NCBI GenBank assembly: GCA_030529845.1
Contig: JAUMWB010000003.1
Coordinates: 124,001-188,000 of the forward strand
Source: Rothia sp. (in: high G+C Gram-positive bacteria)
Lineage (GTDB): Bacteria > Actinomycetota > Actinomycetes > Actinomycetales > Micrococcaceae
Direction: 5' to 3'
DNA length: 64,000 nucleotides
Part shown: positions 43,763-51,241 of the stretch, in pieces
Layout of the letters: each line of letters opens with the position of its first letter
Position numbering within the stretch: position 1 is the stretch's first letter
The notes under the pieces: model-generated
Database searches by the model: none
Seen by the model: only the letters and a program-made list of their open reading frames with translations
Told to the model about the DNA's origin: nothing
Translations under genes and position numbers: made by a program

Positions 43763-45238
43763 GTGACTGCTACTGCTTCAGTTCCGTCCGCTGTTATCGT
43801 TCTAGCTGCCGGAGCTGGAACCCGCATGAAGTCCTCTACCCCCAAGGTCATGCACCCCATCGGCGGGCGCTCCATGGTAGAACACGCGGTAGCTGTGGCT
43901 CGTGAACTTAACCCCAAGAATCTGGCTGTTGTTGTGCGCCACCAGCGCGATAAGGTGGCGGCTCATGTCACTGCTTTCGATGCTGACGTCACTATCGTTG
44001 ATCAGGACGAAATTCCCGGTACCGGGCGCGCCGTTGAAGTCGGTCTGCTGGGCCTTGACGCTGAATCGGGGGAGGTCGAAGGCACCGTTGTGGTGACCTA
44101 TGGTGACGTTCCTCTGCTGAAGACCGAGACTCTGCGTAAGCTCATTGCCTTCCACGAAGAAGGCAAGAACGCTGTCACCGTTCTGACAACCCACATCGAT
44201 GAACCCGGTTCCTACGGCCGTATCGTCCGCAACGAAGCTGGCGAAGTAACCGCTATCGTCGAAGCCAAGGACGCCACCCCTGAGCAGCTTGCCATCACCG
44301 AGATCAACTCCGGTATTTACGCCTTTGACGCAAAGGTTCTGCGTGACTCGCTGACCCGCGTTACCACCAACAATGCCCAGGGCGAAAAGTACATCACCGA
44401 CGTCCTTTCCATTGCCCGCGAGGACGGCTACCGCACCAGCGCACTCGATATTGAAGACCGCTGGGAAGTTGAAGGTGCAAATGACCGCGTGCAGCTGGCT
44501 CAGCTGGGGAGCAAGCTCAATGACCGTCTAACCCACGCGCACATGGTTGCTGGTGTCACCATTGTTGACCCTGAATCCACCTGGATTGACGTTACCGTCA
44601 CCATTGAGAACGACGTTACTATCCTGCCGGGCACCCACCTGCGCGGCACCACCCATATCGCGACCGGCTCCGTCGTCGGCCCCGATACTACTCTGACCAA
44701 CGTCAAGGTAGGGGAGAGCGTCACTATTTCCCGTACCGAGGGCTCCGATTCAGAAATCGCGGACGGTGCCACCGTTGGACCTTTTGCTTACCTGCGCCCC
44801 GGCACCAAGCTCGGCACCAAAGGCAAGATTGGTACCTTTGTTGAAACCAAGAACGCCGAAATTGGTGCAGGTTCAAAGCTGCCCCACCTCTCCTATGCAG
44901 GGGATGTAACCATTGGTGAGAATTCCAATATCGGCGCAGCATCAATCTTTGTGAACTACGACGGTGTGAACAAGCACCGTTCTACCGTAGGTAACAATGT
45001 CCGAATGGGGTCCGACAACATGTATGTCGCACCCGTACATATCGGAGATGGCGCGTATTCTGGAGCTGGAACCGTCATCCGCAAGGACGTCCCCGCAGGC
45101 GCCCTAGCAATTAACGAAGCCCCCCAGCGCAACATCGAACGCTGGGTTATTGAAAAGCGAGCTGGTACTGAAGCCGCAGAAGCAGCCCAGGCTGCACTGG
45201 ATACGGAATCAGCCAGCTCAGTTAAGGAAAGCGAATAG
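43763..45238 (+). CDS. glmU: Bifunctional GlcNAc-1-phosphate uridyltransferase / glucosamine-1-phosphate acetyltransferase
   Basis: 491 residues from GTG 43763 (AAGGAG eight bases ahead). The N-terminal pyrophosphorylase domain begins VIVLAAGAGTRMKSSTPKVMHPIGG; VVTYGDVPLL holds the metal Asp. From about residue 255 a left-handed beta helix of hexapeptide repeats carries the acetyltransferase site (LPHLSYAGDV, NYDGVNKHR). It makes UDP-GlcNAc for peptidoglycan, and that nucleotide sugar is the usual source of ManNAc-type sugars for nonulosonic acids. Five bases separate it from prs. Confidence 0.95.
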   Translation: MTATASVPSAVIVLAAGAGTRMKSSTPKVMHPIGGRSMVEHAVAVARELNPKNLAVVVRHQRDKVAAHVTAFDADVTIVDQDEIPGTGRAVEVGLLGLDAESGEVEGTVVVTYGDVPLLKTETLRKLIAFHEEGKNAVTVLTTHIDEPGSYGRIVRNEAGEVTAIVEAKDATPEQLAITEINSGIYAFDAKVLRDSLTRVTTNNAQGEKYITDVLSIAREDGYRTSALDIEDRWEVEGANDRVQLAQLGSKLNDRLTHAHMVAGVTIVDPESTWIDVTVTIENDVTILPGTHLRGTTHIATGSVVGPDTTLTNVKVGESVTISRTEGSDSEIADGATVGPFAYLRPGTKLGTKGKIGTFVETKNAEIGAGSKLPHLSYAGDVTIGENSNIGAASIFVNYDGVNKHRSTVGNNVRMGSDNMYVAPVHIGDGAYSGAGTVIRKDVPAGALAINEAPQRNIERWVIEKRAGTEAAEAAQAALDTESASSVKESE

Positions 45239-45243
45239 CAGTA

Positions 45244-46227
45244 ATGACTGAGATTACGAATCCAGGCGAAAAGAAGATGGCGCTGGTCTCAGGCCGCGCC
45301 CACCCCGAACTCGCTGAGCAGATTGCAGCGGAACTGGGGAATGAAGTTCTTCCTTCATCCGCCTACACCTTCGCCAACGGTGAGACCTATGTACGTTTCA
45401 ACGAATCGGTGCGAGGGAAGGACGCATTCGTTATCCAGTCACACCCGGCACCGATTAACGATGCCATCATGGAACAGCTGATTATGGTTGACTCGCTCAA
45501 GCGTGCATCGGCCCGTTCCATCACTGTAGTTTCTCCCTTCTACCCCTACGCCCGTCAGGACAAGAAGCACAAGGGCCGTGAGCCTATCTCAGCTCGTCTG
45601 ATTGCTGATCTCTACAAGACTGCTGGCGCCCACCGCCTGATGAGCGTTGACCTGCACACCGCCCAGATTCAGGGCTTCTTCGATGGCCCGGTTGACCACC
45701 TGATGGCTATCCCCCTGCTGGCAGAGTATGTAGCAAGCAAGGTCGATACCTCAAACGTCACCGTTGTATCGCCCGATACTGGCCGTGTTCGTGTTGCAGA
45801 GCAGTGGGCTGAGCTGCTCGACGGTGCGCCCCTAGCCTTCGTCCACAAGACCCGTGATGTCAATGTGCCTAACCAGGCTGTATCTAAGACCGTGGTGGGT
45901 GACATCGAGGGCCGCACCTGCGTGCTGATTGACGACATGATCGATACCGGTGGCACTATCGCCGGTGCTGTGCGCGTGCTCAAGGAACACGGCGCTAAGG
46001 ACGTCATCATCGCAGCCACCCACGCTGTCTTCTCTGACCCCGCTGCGGAGCGTCTGGCTAACTGCGGTGCTAGCGAAGTCGTTGTTACCAACACACTGCC
46101 GCTCAAGCCCGAGCAGATGTTCGATAATCTGACTGTGCTGTCCATTGCACCTCTACTGGCTCGTGCCATCAAGGAAGTTTTCGATGAGGGGTCTGTGACT
46201 AGCCTGTTTGATGGACGAGCTAACTAA
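45244..46227 (+). CDS. prs: Ribose-phosphate diphosphokinase
   Basis: 327 residues. Makes PRPP from ribose 5-phosphate and ATP, feeding purines, pyrimidines, histidine and tryptophan. SVDLHTAQIQGFFDGPVDHL is the catalytic region and CVLIDDMIDTGGTIAGA the PRPP/ribose-phosphate-binding loop. glmU-prs is a widely conserved actinobacterial pair. ATG 45244 follows the glmU stop by five bases, implying one transcript; a terminator follows. Confidence 0.95.
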   Translation: MTEITNPGEKKMALVSGRAHPELAEQIAAELGNEVLPSSAYTFANGETYVRFNESVRGKDAFVIQSHPAPINDAIMEQLIMVDSLKRASARSITVVSPFYPYARQDKKHKGREPISARLIADLYKTAGAHRLMSVDLHTAQIQGFFDGPVDHLMAIPLLAEYVASKVDTSNVTVVSPDTGRVRVAEQWAELLDGAPLAFVHKTRDVNVPNQAVSKTVVGDIEGRTCVLIDDMIDTGGTIAGAVRVLKEHGAKDVIIAATHAVFSDPAAERLANCGASEVVVTNTLPLKPEQMFDNLTVLSIAPLLARAIKEVFDEGSVTSLFDGRAN

Positions 46228-46247
46228 TCCAGTTTACTAGTGTCAAG

Positions 46248-46291
46248 AGCGTGTGATGTCTTCGAAAGTATTTATGAAGGTATCACACGCT
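46248..46291 (+). terminator. Terminator after glmU-prs
   Basis: Ten-bp arms AGCGTGTGAT (46248-46257) and ATCACACGCT (46282-46291) with a small CTTC/GAAG stem inside, then TTTTGATATT. It separates the housekeeping operon from the glycan island. Confidence 0.85.
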
Positions 46292-46336
46292 TTTGATATT
46301 TGAATGTCGCGTCTAGCGGAAGGAGCCTGCCGAAAA

Positions 46337-47443
46337 GTGCGTATCGGTATTTTATCTTCTTGGGATATGACTGACCCTTTATCTTGGTCTGGGGTAGTGC
46401 TTCCAGCTGTCACTGTTCTTTCGAACCGGGCAGAGGTGGTCCTACTTCAGGTTCCACCAGTAACAGATAGCTTTGTAGATAGAATGTTAGCTAAACTATA
46501 TGGTCTATCTAATGCGGTTTATTTACCTTCGGATGCTTTCGCAACAGCATTCCGCAAAGCTTCACAGGTGAGGAAATTACGCGAAGGAAATCATGTTGAT
46601 GTGGTGATTTCTCTAGCTGCCTCTAAAGAATCACTTGGAATTCCCTCACATATTCCGGTAGTGCAGGTTACAGATTCTTCCTTTGCGGCAATGATAGATG
46701 GCTACTTTAGCGGAAAAAAAATATCAGCGCCGACTCAGTTCCAGGGACATGTACTTGATAAGTTGGTTGCCAAAAAATCTACTCATTACTGTGTTGCTAG
46801 TAAATGGTCGGCGGAGCAACTTATCCGAGATACCGGGGTGTTGGCTTCCAATATCACTGTCACTCCTTTTGGGCCCGGTGTTCAGCCTGTAACTCGTCCT
46901 TCAGCAATCCAAAGGAAACCCGGAATAAATCTCTTATTCATTGGGTCGCATTGGAAGAGAAAGGGCGGTGATCGTGCGCTAGAAATTTTTACTCTTGCTC
47001 GTACCTACCGGTCTGATATAACTTTGACAGTTATCGGAGCTCCGGAAGAAACCCCTATAGAGGGAGTCACCTATCTACCTCGTCAGTCTAAAGAAAACCT
47101 TTCAGCTCTATATATGTCGCACGATGCTCTGCTAGAGCCTACAGAAGCTAGTGCTGGTGGTGTGGTTGTGACTGATGCTTTAAACCATGGTTTACCCGTG
47201 ATTTCGACCCGCGTAGGAGGGATTCCTACCCTCGTCAGAGAGGGAAAAACAGGATGGCTCGTCTCAGCTGAGAACGCTGTAGAAGAAATTGCCAACTTGC
47301 TTAAATCTCTCACTCATGAAGATCTTCAACAGGCCTCCCAAGCAGCCCGAGAGGACGCAAGGGAAAGACTTACCTGGGAGAGCTGGGGAAAAGCTGTAGT
47401 GGAAATATGCGAGCAGGTTGTGAAGAATAGTAGAAAGTTGTAA
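46337..47443 (+). CDS. Glycosyltransferase family 4
   Basis: About 368 residues from GTG 46337, which has GGAAGGAG upstream (an in-frame ATG at 46304 lacks a ribosome site). GT-B fold; C-terminal half has NLLFIGSHWKRKGGDRALEIF (K of the K-K-G loop), YLPRQSKENLSALYMSHDALLEPTEASAGGVVVTDALNHGLPVISTRVGGIPTLV with EX7-type acidic positions. AT-richer than glmU-prs just before it. First gene of the long + strand glycan series, with its own space of 100 bp after the terminator. Confidence 0.87.
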   Translation: MRIGILSSWDMTDPLSWSGVVLPAVTVLSNRAEVVLLQVPPVTDSFVDRMLAKLYGLSNAVYLPSDAFATAFRKASQVRKLREGNHVDVVISLAASKESLGIPSHIPVVQVTDSSFAAMIDGYFSGKKISAPTQFQGHVLDKLVAKKSTHYCVASKWSAEQLIRDTGVLASNITVTPFGPGVQPVTRPSAIQRKPGINLLFIGSHWKRKGGDRALEIFTLARTYRSDITLTVIGAPEETPIEGVTYLPRQSKENLSALYMSHDALLEPTEASAGGVVVTDALNHGLPVISTRVGGIPTLVREGKTGWLVSAENAVEEIANLLKSLTHEDLQQASQAAREDARERLTWESWGKAVVEICEQVVKNSRKL

Positions 47444-47514
47444 GGACCTTCTAAATTAGAACCCGGGTATGCTCTACAGCTAGTCCCTGATACAGAGAAA
47501 GAGTAAAGGCTTAT

Positions 47515-48438
47515 ATGTCACGTTTGTCAGTCGTGATTCCTTTTTACGGGGACCCTTCTGATACTTTAAATCTTGTCCAACAGATTAAAGCACAGACCGG
47601 TGAGTTACCTATAGAAATAGTGGTCTCTGATGACGCTTCCCCTATACCGTTCCCAGCGGTTGAGGAGGTTACTTCCGTCCGTCGCGATACTAATGGGGGG
47701 TTTGGCTCTAACGTTAATACCGGTGTTGCCGCAGCTACCGGAGACTGGCTGCTTATTCTCAACAGTGACCTTACCCTCCCCCCTAACTTCCTCGCTGACA
47801 TGCTTTCAGCAGCAGAAGAAGAAGAAGAAGCCCAAAGAGCTGGGCAAGGTGTTATGCTCAGCCCACACATTACAGGTCATAACGGCGAGTCGCAGTGGGT
47901 TGGTCGGGCTTTCCCCAAAACCCGCCATCACGCCTGGGAATGGTTCACCCCAGCAGCACGTCTACGCCCCACACGATTCTGGCACGCAATGGTTGGCCAT
48001 GATCTAGTCTGCACCACCGGTAAACGAGCAGAAACTGACTGGCTCATGGGAGCCTGCATGATGCTCCGCCGCGAGGACTTCAACGCGGTGGGCGGCATGG
48101 ACGAGCGGTTCTTCATGAACAGTGAAGAAACCGACCTGCAACGTCGGCTAGCTGCTCACGGCATCAAACGCATCTTCCGTGGCGATATAGTAGTAGAACA
48201 CCTAGGGGGCGGCTCATCTGGAGTCTCTACCCAGCGACGTCAATGGGTGCTCGATTCCCGCTTTATCTACAACGCAAAATGGAATGAAGGTAAGCACCTA
48301 GCCACTGCGCTGAAAGCTGTAACTGTTGCTAATTTTCTTTTTAACTTAGTAAGAGCGCTTCGTAACCGTGCCGTTAAACCTCTTGCGACCCTCCGCGAAG
48401 AACTGACCTATATCAAGAAAGCAGAAAGCAAACGATAA
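47515..48438 (+). CDS. Glycosyltransferase family 2, rhamnosyltransferase-like
   Basis: 307 residues. GT-A fold: RLSVVIPFYGDPSDTL, VVSDDASP, NTNGGFGSNVNTGVAAATGDWLLILNSDLTLPP (DxD-like NSD), DWLMGACMMLRREDFNAVGGMDERFFMNSEETDLQRRL. This pattern is that of WbbL-type GT2 enzymes that use dTDP-L-rhamnose, and the rml genes at 61.9-64 kb would supply it. The sugar is inferred. An A/G-rich run of GAA codons (EEEEE) lies mid-gene. No gap to the next gene. Confidence 0.85.
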   Translation: MSRLSVVIPFYGDPSDTLNLVQQIKAQTGELPIEIVVSDDASPIPFPAVEEVTSVRRDTNGGFGSNVNTGVAAATGDWLLILNSDLTLPPNFLADMLSAAEEEEEAQRAGQGVMLSPHITGHNGESQWVGRAFPKTRHHAWEWFTPAARLRPTRFWHAMVGHDLVCTTGKRAETDWLMGACMMLRREDFNAVGGMDERFFMNSEETDLQRRLAAHGIKRIFRGDIVVEHLGGGSSGVSTQRRQWVLDSRFIYNAKWNEGKHLATALKAVTVANFLFNLVRALRNRAVKPLATLREELTYIKKAESKR

Positions 48439-49446
48439 ATGGCAGAGAAACTCCTCATCATCAGCCCTGCCTTTCACGGCTACTGCTACTCTATTGCCGA
48501 TGGCTTTACCCAGTTGGGCTATGACGTAACGGTGCATCGCTACGATGCTTTCGACACTGTCAAAGACAAGGTCCGCAATAAAGCTCTCTATGAGCTGCCC
48601 TCAAAAGTTGGTTTCGATGGTCAGAAGGCGGCTGAAAAAGCGGCTACAGCTAAAGCTCTCCAGGTTCTTCGCGAGGTAGATCCCGATAAGCTTATCGTTA
48701 TCAAAGCAGACACACTAGGCGATGACTTCTGGCAGGCCGTCGCTGACCGCAAAATCCCCTACATTCTCTGGCTCTACGACGATCTTAAGCGTCACCGTTA
48801 CACTCGGGATTTTCTGAGAAGCCTCCCCACGGTGGTCAGCTACGCTAGGTCTGAAGCTGAGGAATTTGCCGAGGAAGGCATCAACGCTCACTTCGTAGCT
48901 AATGGCTATGACCCTAAACTGGCAGACTTCCCCAACACTCGCGTCCCTGAAATTGTGTTCGTCGGGTCCCGTTACGATAATCGCGAGAAGATGATGCTAG
49001 CCCTGAAGGACGCCGGGGTGCCAGTGCGCGTGTATGGGAGGGCTTGGTCACACCACCCCTTTGACCGCCTTCGAACCTGGGAGCTTAAACGCCCTGACCT
49101 ACCTGCTGAACGCGATATCCCGCTGGCTGAAGCCTACCGGGTACAGGCTGCTGCTGCTGCCTCCCTGAACGTTCATGGGTTGCAGGCAGGTTTAGCAATG
49201 CGCACCTTTGAAGTGCCCGGTATGAATGGGCTTCAGCTGATAGACCGCCCTGACGTTGAGGAGTTCTACGAGGTTGGCTCTGAGGTTCTCCTTTATCAGA
49301 GCACAGAAGAACTCATCGAACTGTGTCAGCGTATCATCGCTGACCCTAGCTGGAGCGACTCTATACGCGTTGCTGGCCTCAAACGTAGCCAGGCAGAACA
49401 TACTTTCTTCCACCGCGCACAGAAAATGGATACCCTATGGGTCTAA
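48439..49446 (+). CDS. CgeB-like glycosyltransferase
   Basis: 335 residues. N-terminal KLLIISPAFHGYCYSIADGFTQLG and ILWLYDDLKRHRYTRDFL, then EIVFVGSRYDNREKMMLAL and a C-terminal stretch with SLNVHGLQAGLAMRTFEVPGMNGLQLID, which is the CgeB/DUF3880-type arrangement: a glycosyltransferase-1-like half with the R-x-F-E segment. The family modifies polysaccharides and spore coats in other bacteria. The ATG begins right at the preceding stop codon. Overlaps the next gene by up to ten bases. Confidence 0.8.
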   Translation: MAEKLLIISPAFHGYCYSIADGFTQLGYDVTVHRYDAFDTVKDKVRNKALYELPSKVGFDGQKAAEKAATAKALQVLREVDPDKLIVIKADTLGDDFWQAVADRKIPYILWLYDDLKRHRYTRDFLRSLPTVVSYARSEAEEFAEEGINAHFVANGYDPKLADFPNTRVPEIVFVGSRYDNREKMMLALKDAGVPVRVYGRAWSHHPFDRLRTWELKRPDLPAERDIPLAEAYRVQAAAAASLNVHGLQAGLAMRTFEVPGMNGLQLIDRPDVEEFYEVGSEVLLYQSTEELIELCQRIIADPSWSDSIRVAGLKRSQAEHTFFHRAQKMDTLWV

Positions 49447-50510
49447 TGCACCCCGAAGATCTCGAGGCCTGGAGCACCTGGCAGGCTAACGCTCATCTGC
49501 TTCGCCGGGTAAAAAACAATCTCAAGAATATTTCCGTGCGAGCTCGCGGTGCTGAGACTGCCACTAGCGCATCTATGCCAGTAACCGGCTTTCTTCATGT
49601 GACCGGTGGCAGCCCCCAGATTGTGATTGTTCTTGATTCCACATCGCCAACCTCATTGGGATCTCTGGTAAGACCTCTCAGCTGGCTTACAGCTGGCTCA
49701 TACGCAGTGTGGGCACCCGAAGACGTGACCGAGTATCTCCCTGAAGGGTCTTGGTATGTGTCTACGCTAGCCGAAACCGACCTTGATGACGCGCTCAACG
49801 AAGTACAGCAGGTTCTTGCTCTGGGCCACTATATGGCTTGGGGGGCTGCTGCCTATCGGCTAGCCCAGCGCGTGGGTGCTCGTTTCATCACCGTCCAGCA
49901 CGGTCTGCATACCCCCTATGCGCCTCCACTGGCTCCTGGTACCCACCTTCTTGCCTTTAGCAAGGCTGATGCTGAGTTCTGGATATCTGGTCGAGACGAC
50001 GTTACCTATGATGTGGTCGGTTCCCAGCTTTTCTGGGAAGCTGCTCAGAAGCCTCAAATAGACCCCGGGACTATCTCGGAAACCCCGATTTTTCTGGGGC
50101 AAATGCACGGGGCAGAACTACCCAGAGCATCTTTCGCACGAGCAAGCATTAAATTCACGCATGAGCACAAGGCCATCTACCGGCCGCATCCAAGTGAGAA
50201 AGATAAACTTTCCCGCTTAACCCACTCTCTTATGAGTAAACTAGGAATCAATATTGACCGCTCTCAGCAGCCACTCAACCAGGTGAATAACCCGGTTGTG
50301 TCAATATTCTCGACCGGTGTTCTAGAAGCTGCACTGCGTGGAGTACCTGCCTGGGTATATCACCCCAACCCTCCAACCTGGGTTACCGAGTTTTGGGAAC
50401 GCTACGGTATGAATCGGTGGGGGAGCGATCCCACCCCGGCGCCCCAGGTACCTGTACAGGAACCTGCACAGCTCATCGCTGAATACCTCACTCGATCATT
50501 GGAGAACTAA
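49437..50510 (+). CDS. Putative GT-B transferase of uncertain family (polysialyltransferase/TagF-like motifs)
   Basis: 357 residues; I do not recognise the family with confidence. A Rossmann-like first half ends in RFITVQHGLHTPYAPPL (Q-H-G), and the second half has IYRPHPSEKDKL (R-P-H-P) and SIFSTGVLEAALRGVPAWVYHP, motifs shared by CDP-glycerol/ribitol phosphotransferases and by bacterial sialyl- and polysialyltransferases. Because neuA and neuB follow directly, a CMP-nonulosonate-using transferase is the best guess. Start is ATG 49437 or ATG 49446; the latter overlaps the previous stop (TAATG). No signal peptide. Confidence 0.6.
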   Translation: MGLMHPEDLEAWSTWQANAHLLRRVKNNLKNISVRARGAETATSASMPVTGFLHVTGGSPQIVIVLDSTSPTSLGSLVRPLSWLTAGSYAVWAPEDVTEYLPEGSWYVSTLAETDLDDALNEVQQVLALGHYMAWGAAAYRLAQRVGARFITVQHGLHTPYAPPLAPGTHLLAFSKADAEFWISGRDDVTYDVVGSQLFWEAAQKPQIDPGTISETPIFLGQMHGAELPRASFARASIKFTHEHKAIYRPHPSEKDKLSRLTHSLMSKLGINIDRSQQPLNQVNNPVVSIFSTGVLEAALRGVPAWVYHPNPPTWVTEFWERYGMNRWGSDPTPAPQVPVQEPAQLIAEYLTRSLEN

Positions 50511-50515
50511 AGAGC

Positions 50516-51235
50516 ATGCGCATTCTCTGCGTGATACCCGTTCGCGGCGGGTCCAAGGGAATTCCCCGAAAGAACCTTAAACCCATCGCTGGTAAGCCTC
50601 TGGTCGCCTGGACTATTGAACAGGCGCTGGCAGCGCAAGCTGAACTAGAAGGCGAATACCTGGTTGATGTGCTGGTCTCAACCGATGACGCTGAATTGGC
50701 TGATATCGCTCGCCAGTACGGGGCAGAGGTTCCTTTCATGCGCCCGGCTCACCTGGCAGAAGACACCACTGCCACCGAGCCGGTGATTGAGCACGCTATT
50801 GAGTTCTACACAGCTGCGGGCAAGCGTCCGGACGCTGTCATGCTCCTTCAAGCGACCTCCCCCGTCCGCCTGCCCGGTACCCTGGCACGCGCTATCCGCC
50901 AGTTCGCTACCTCCACCTCAGATTCCATGGTGGGCGTTATCCCTATCGGTCCCTTTATCTGGGCCGCCACAGAGCCACCAACTGCCCAGTACGAGGTCAT
51001 GGCCCGTCCTCGCCGTCAGGAGCTCACCCGAGAGACCTTCCGCTACCGCGAAAACGGCTCCATGTACATCACCAAGACCGAGCTCTACGAAACCCTGCAC
51101 AACCGACTGGGTGGCGAGATTGAGCTCTTCATGCTTGATGAAGTTGAAGGTGTAGATATTGACGCTCCCATCGACTTTTCCGTCGCAGAGCACCAGCTGC
51201 TCACCACCCTCGCATCAGAAGAAAACGAAGGCTAA
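50516..51235 (+). CDS. neuA: CMP-N-acylneuraminate (nonulosonate) cytidylyltransferase
   Basis: 239 residues. Nucleotide-binding P-loop-like VIPVRGGSKGIPRKNLKPIAGKPLV is the family signature; DDAELADIARQYGAEVPFMRP, LLQATSPVR and YRENGSMYITK are further conserved parts. It activates a nonulosonic acid (sialic, pseudaminic or legionaminic type) with CTP. Which sugar cannot be told from sequence. It lies six bases before the NeuB fusion gene, so the two steps are made together. Confidence 0.9.
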   Translation: MRILCVIPVRGGSKGIPRKNLKPIAGKPLVAWTIEQALAAQAELEGEYLVDVLVSTDDAELADIARQYGAEVPFMRPAHLAEDTTATEPVIEHAIEFYTAAGKRPDAVMLLQATSPVRLPGTLARAIRQFATSTSDSMVGVIPIGPFIWAATEPPTAQYEVMARPRRQELTRETFRYRENGSMYITKTELYETLHNRLGGEIELFMLDEVEGVDIDAPIDFSVAEHQLLTTLASEENEG

Positions 51236-51241
51236 AACACT

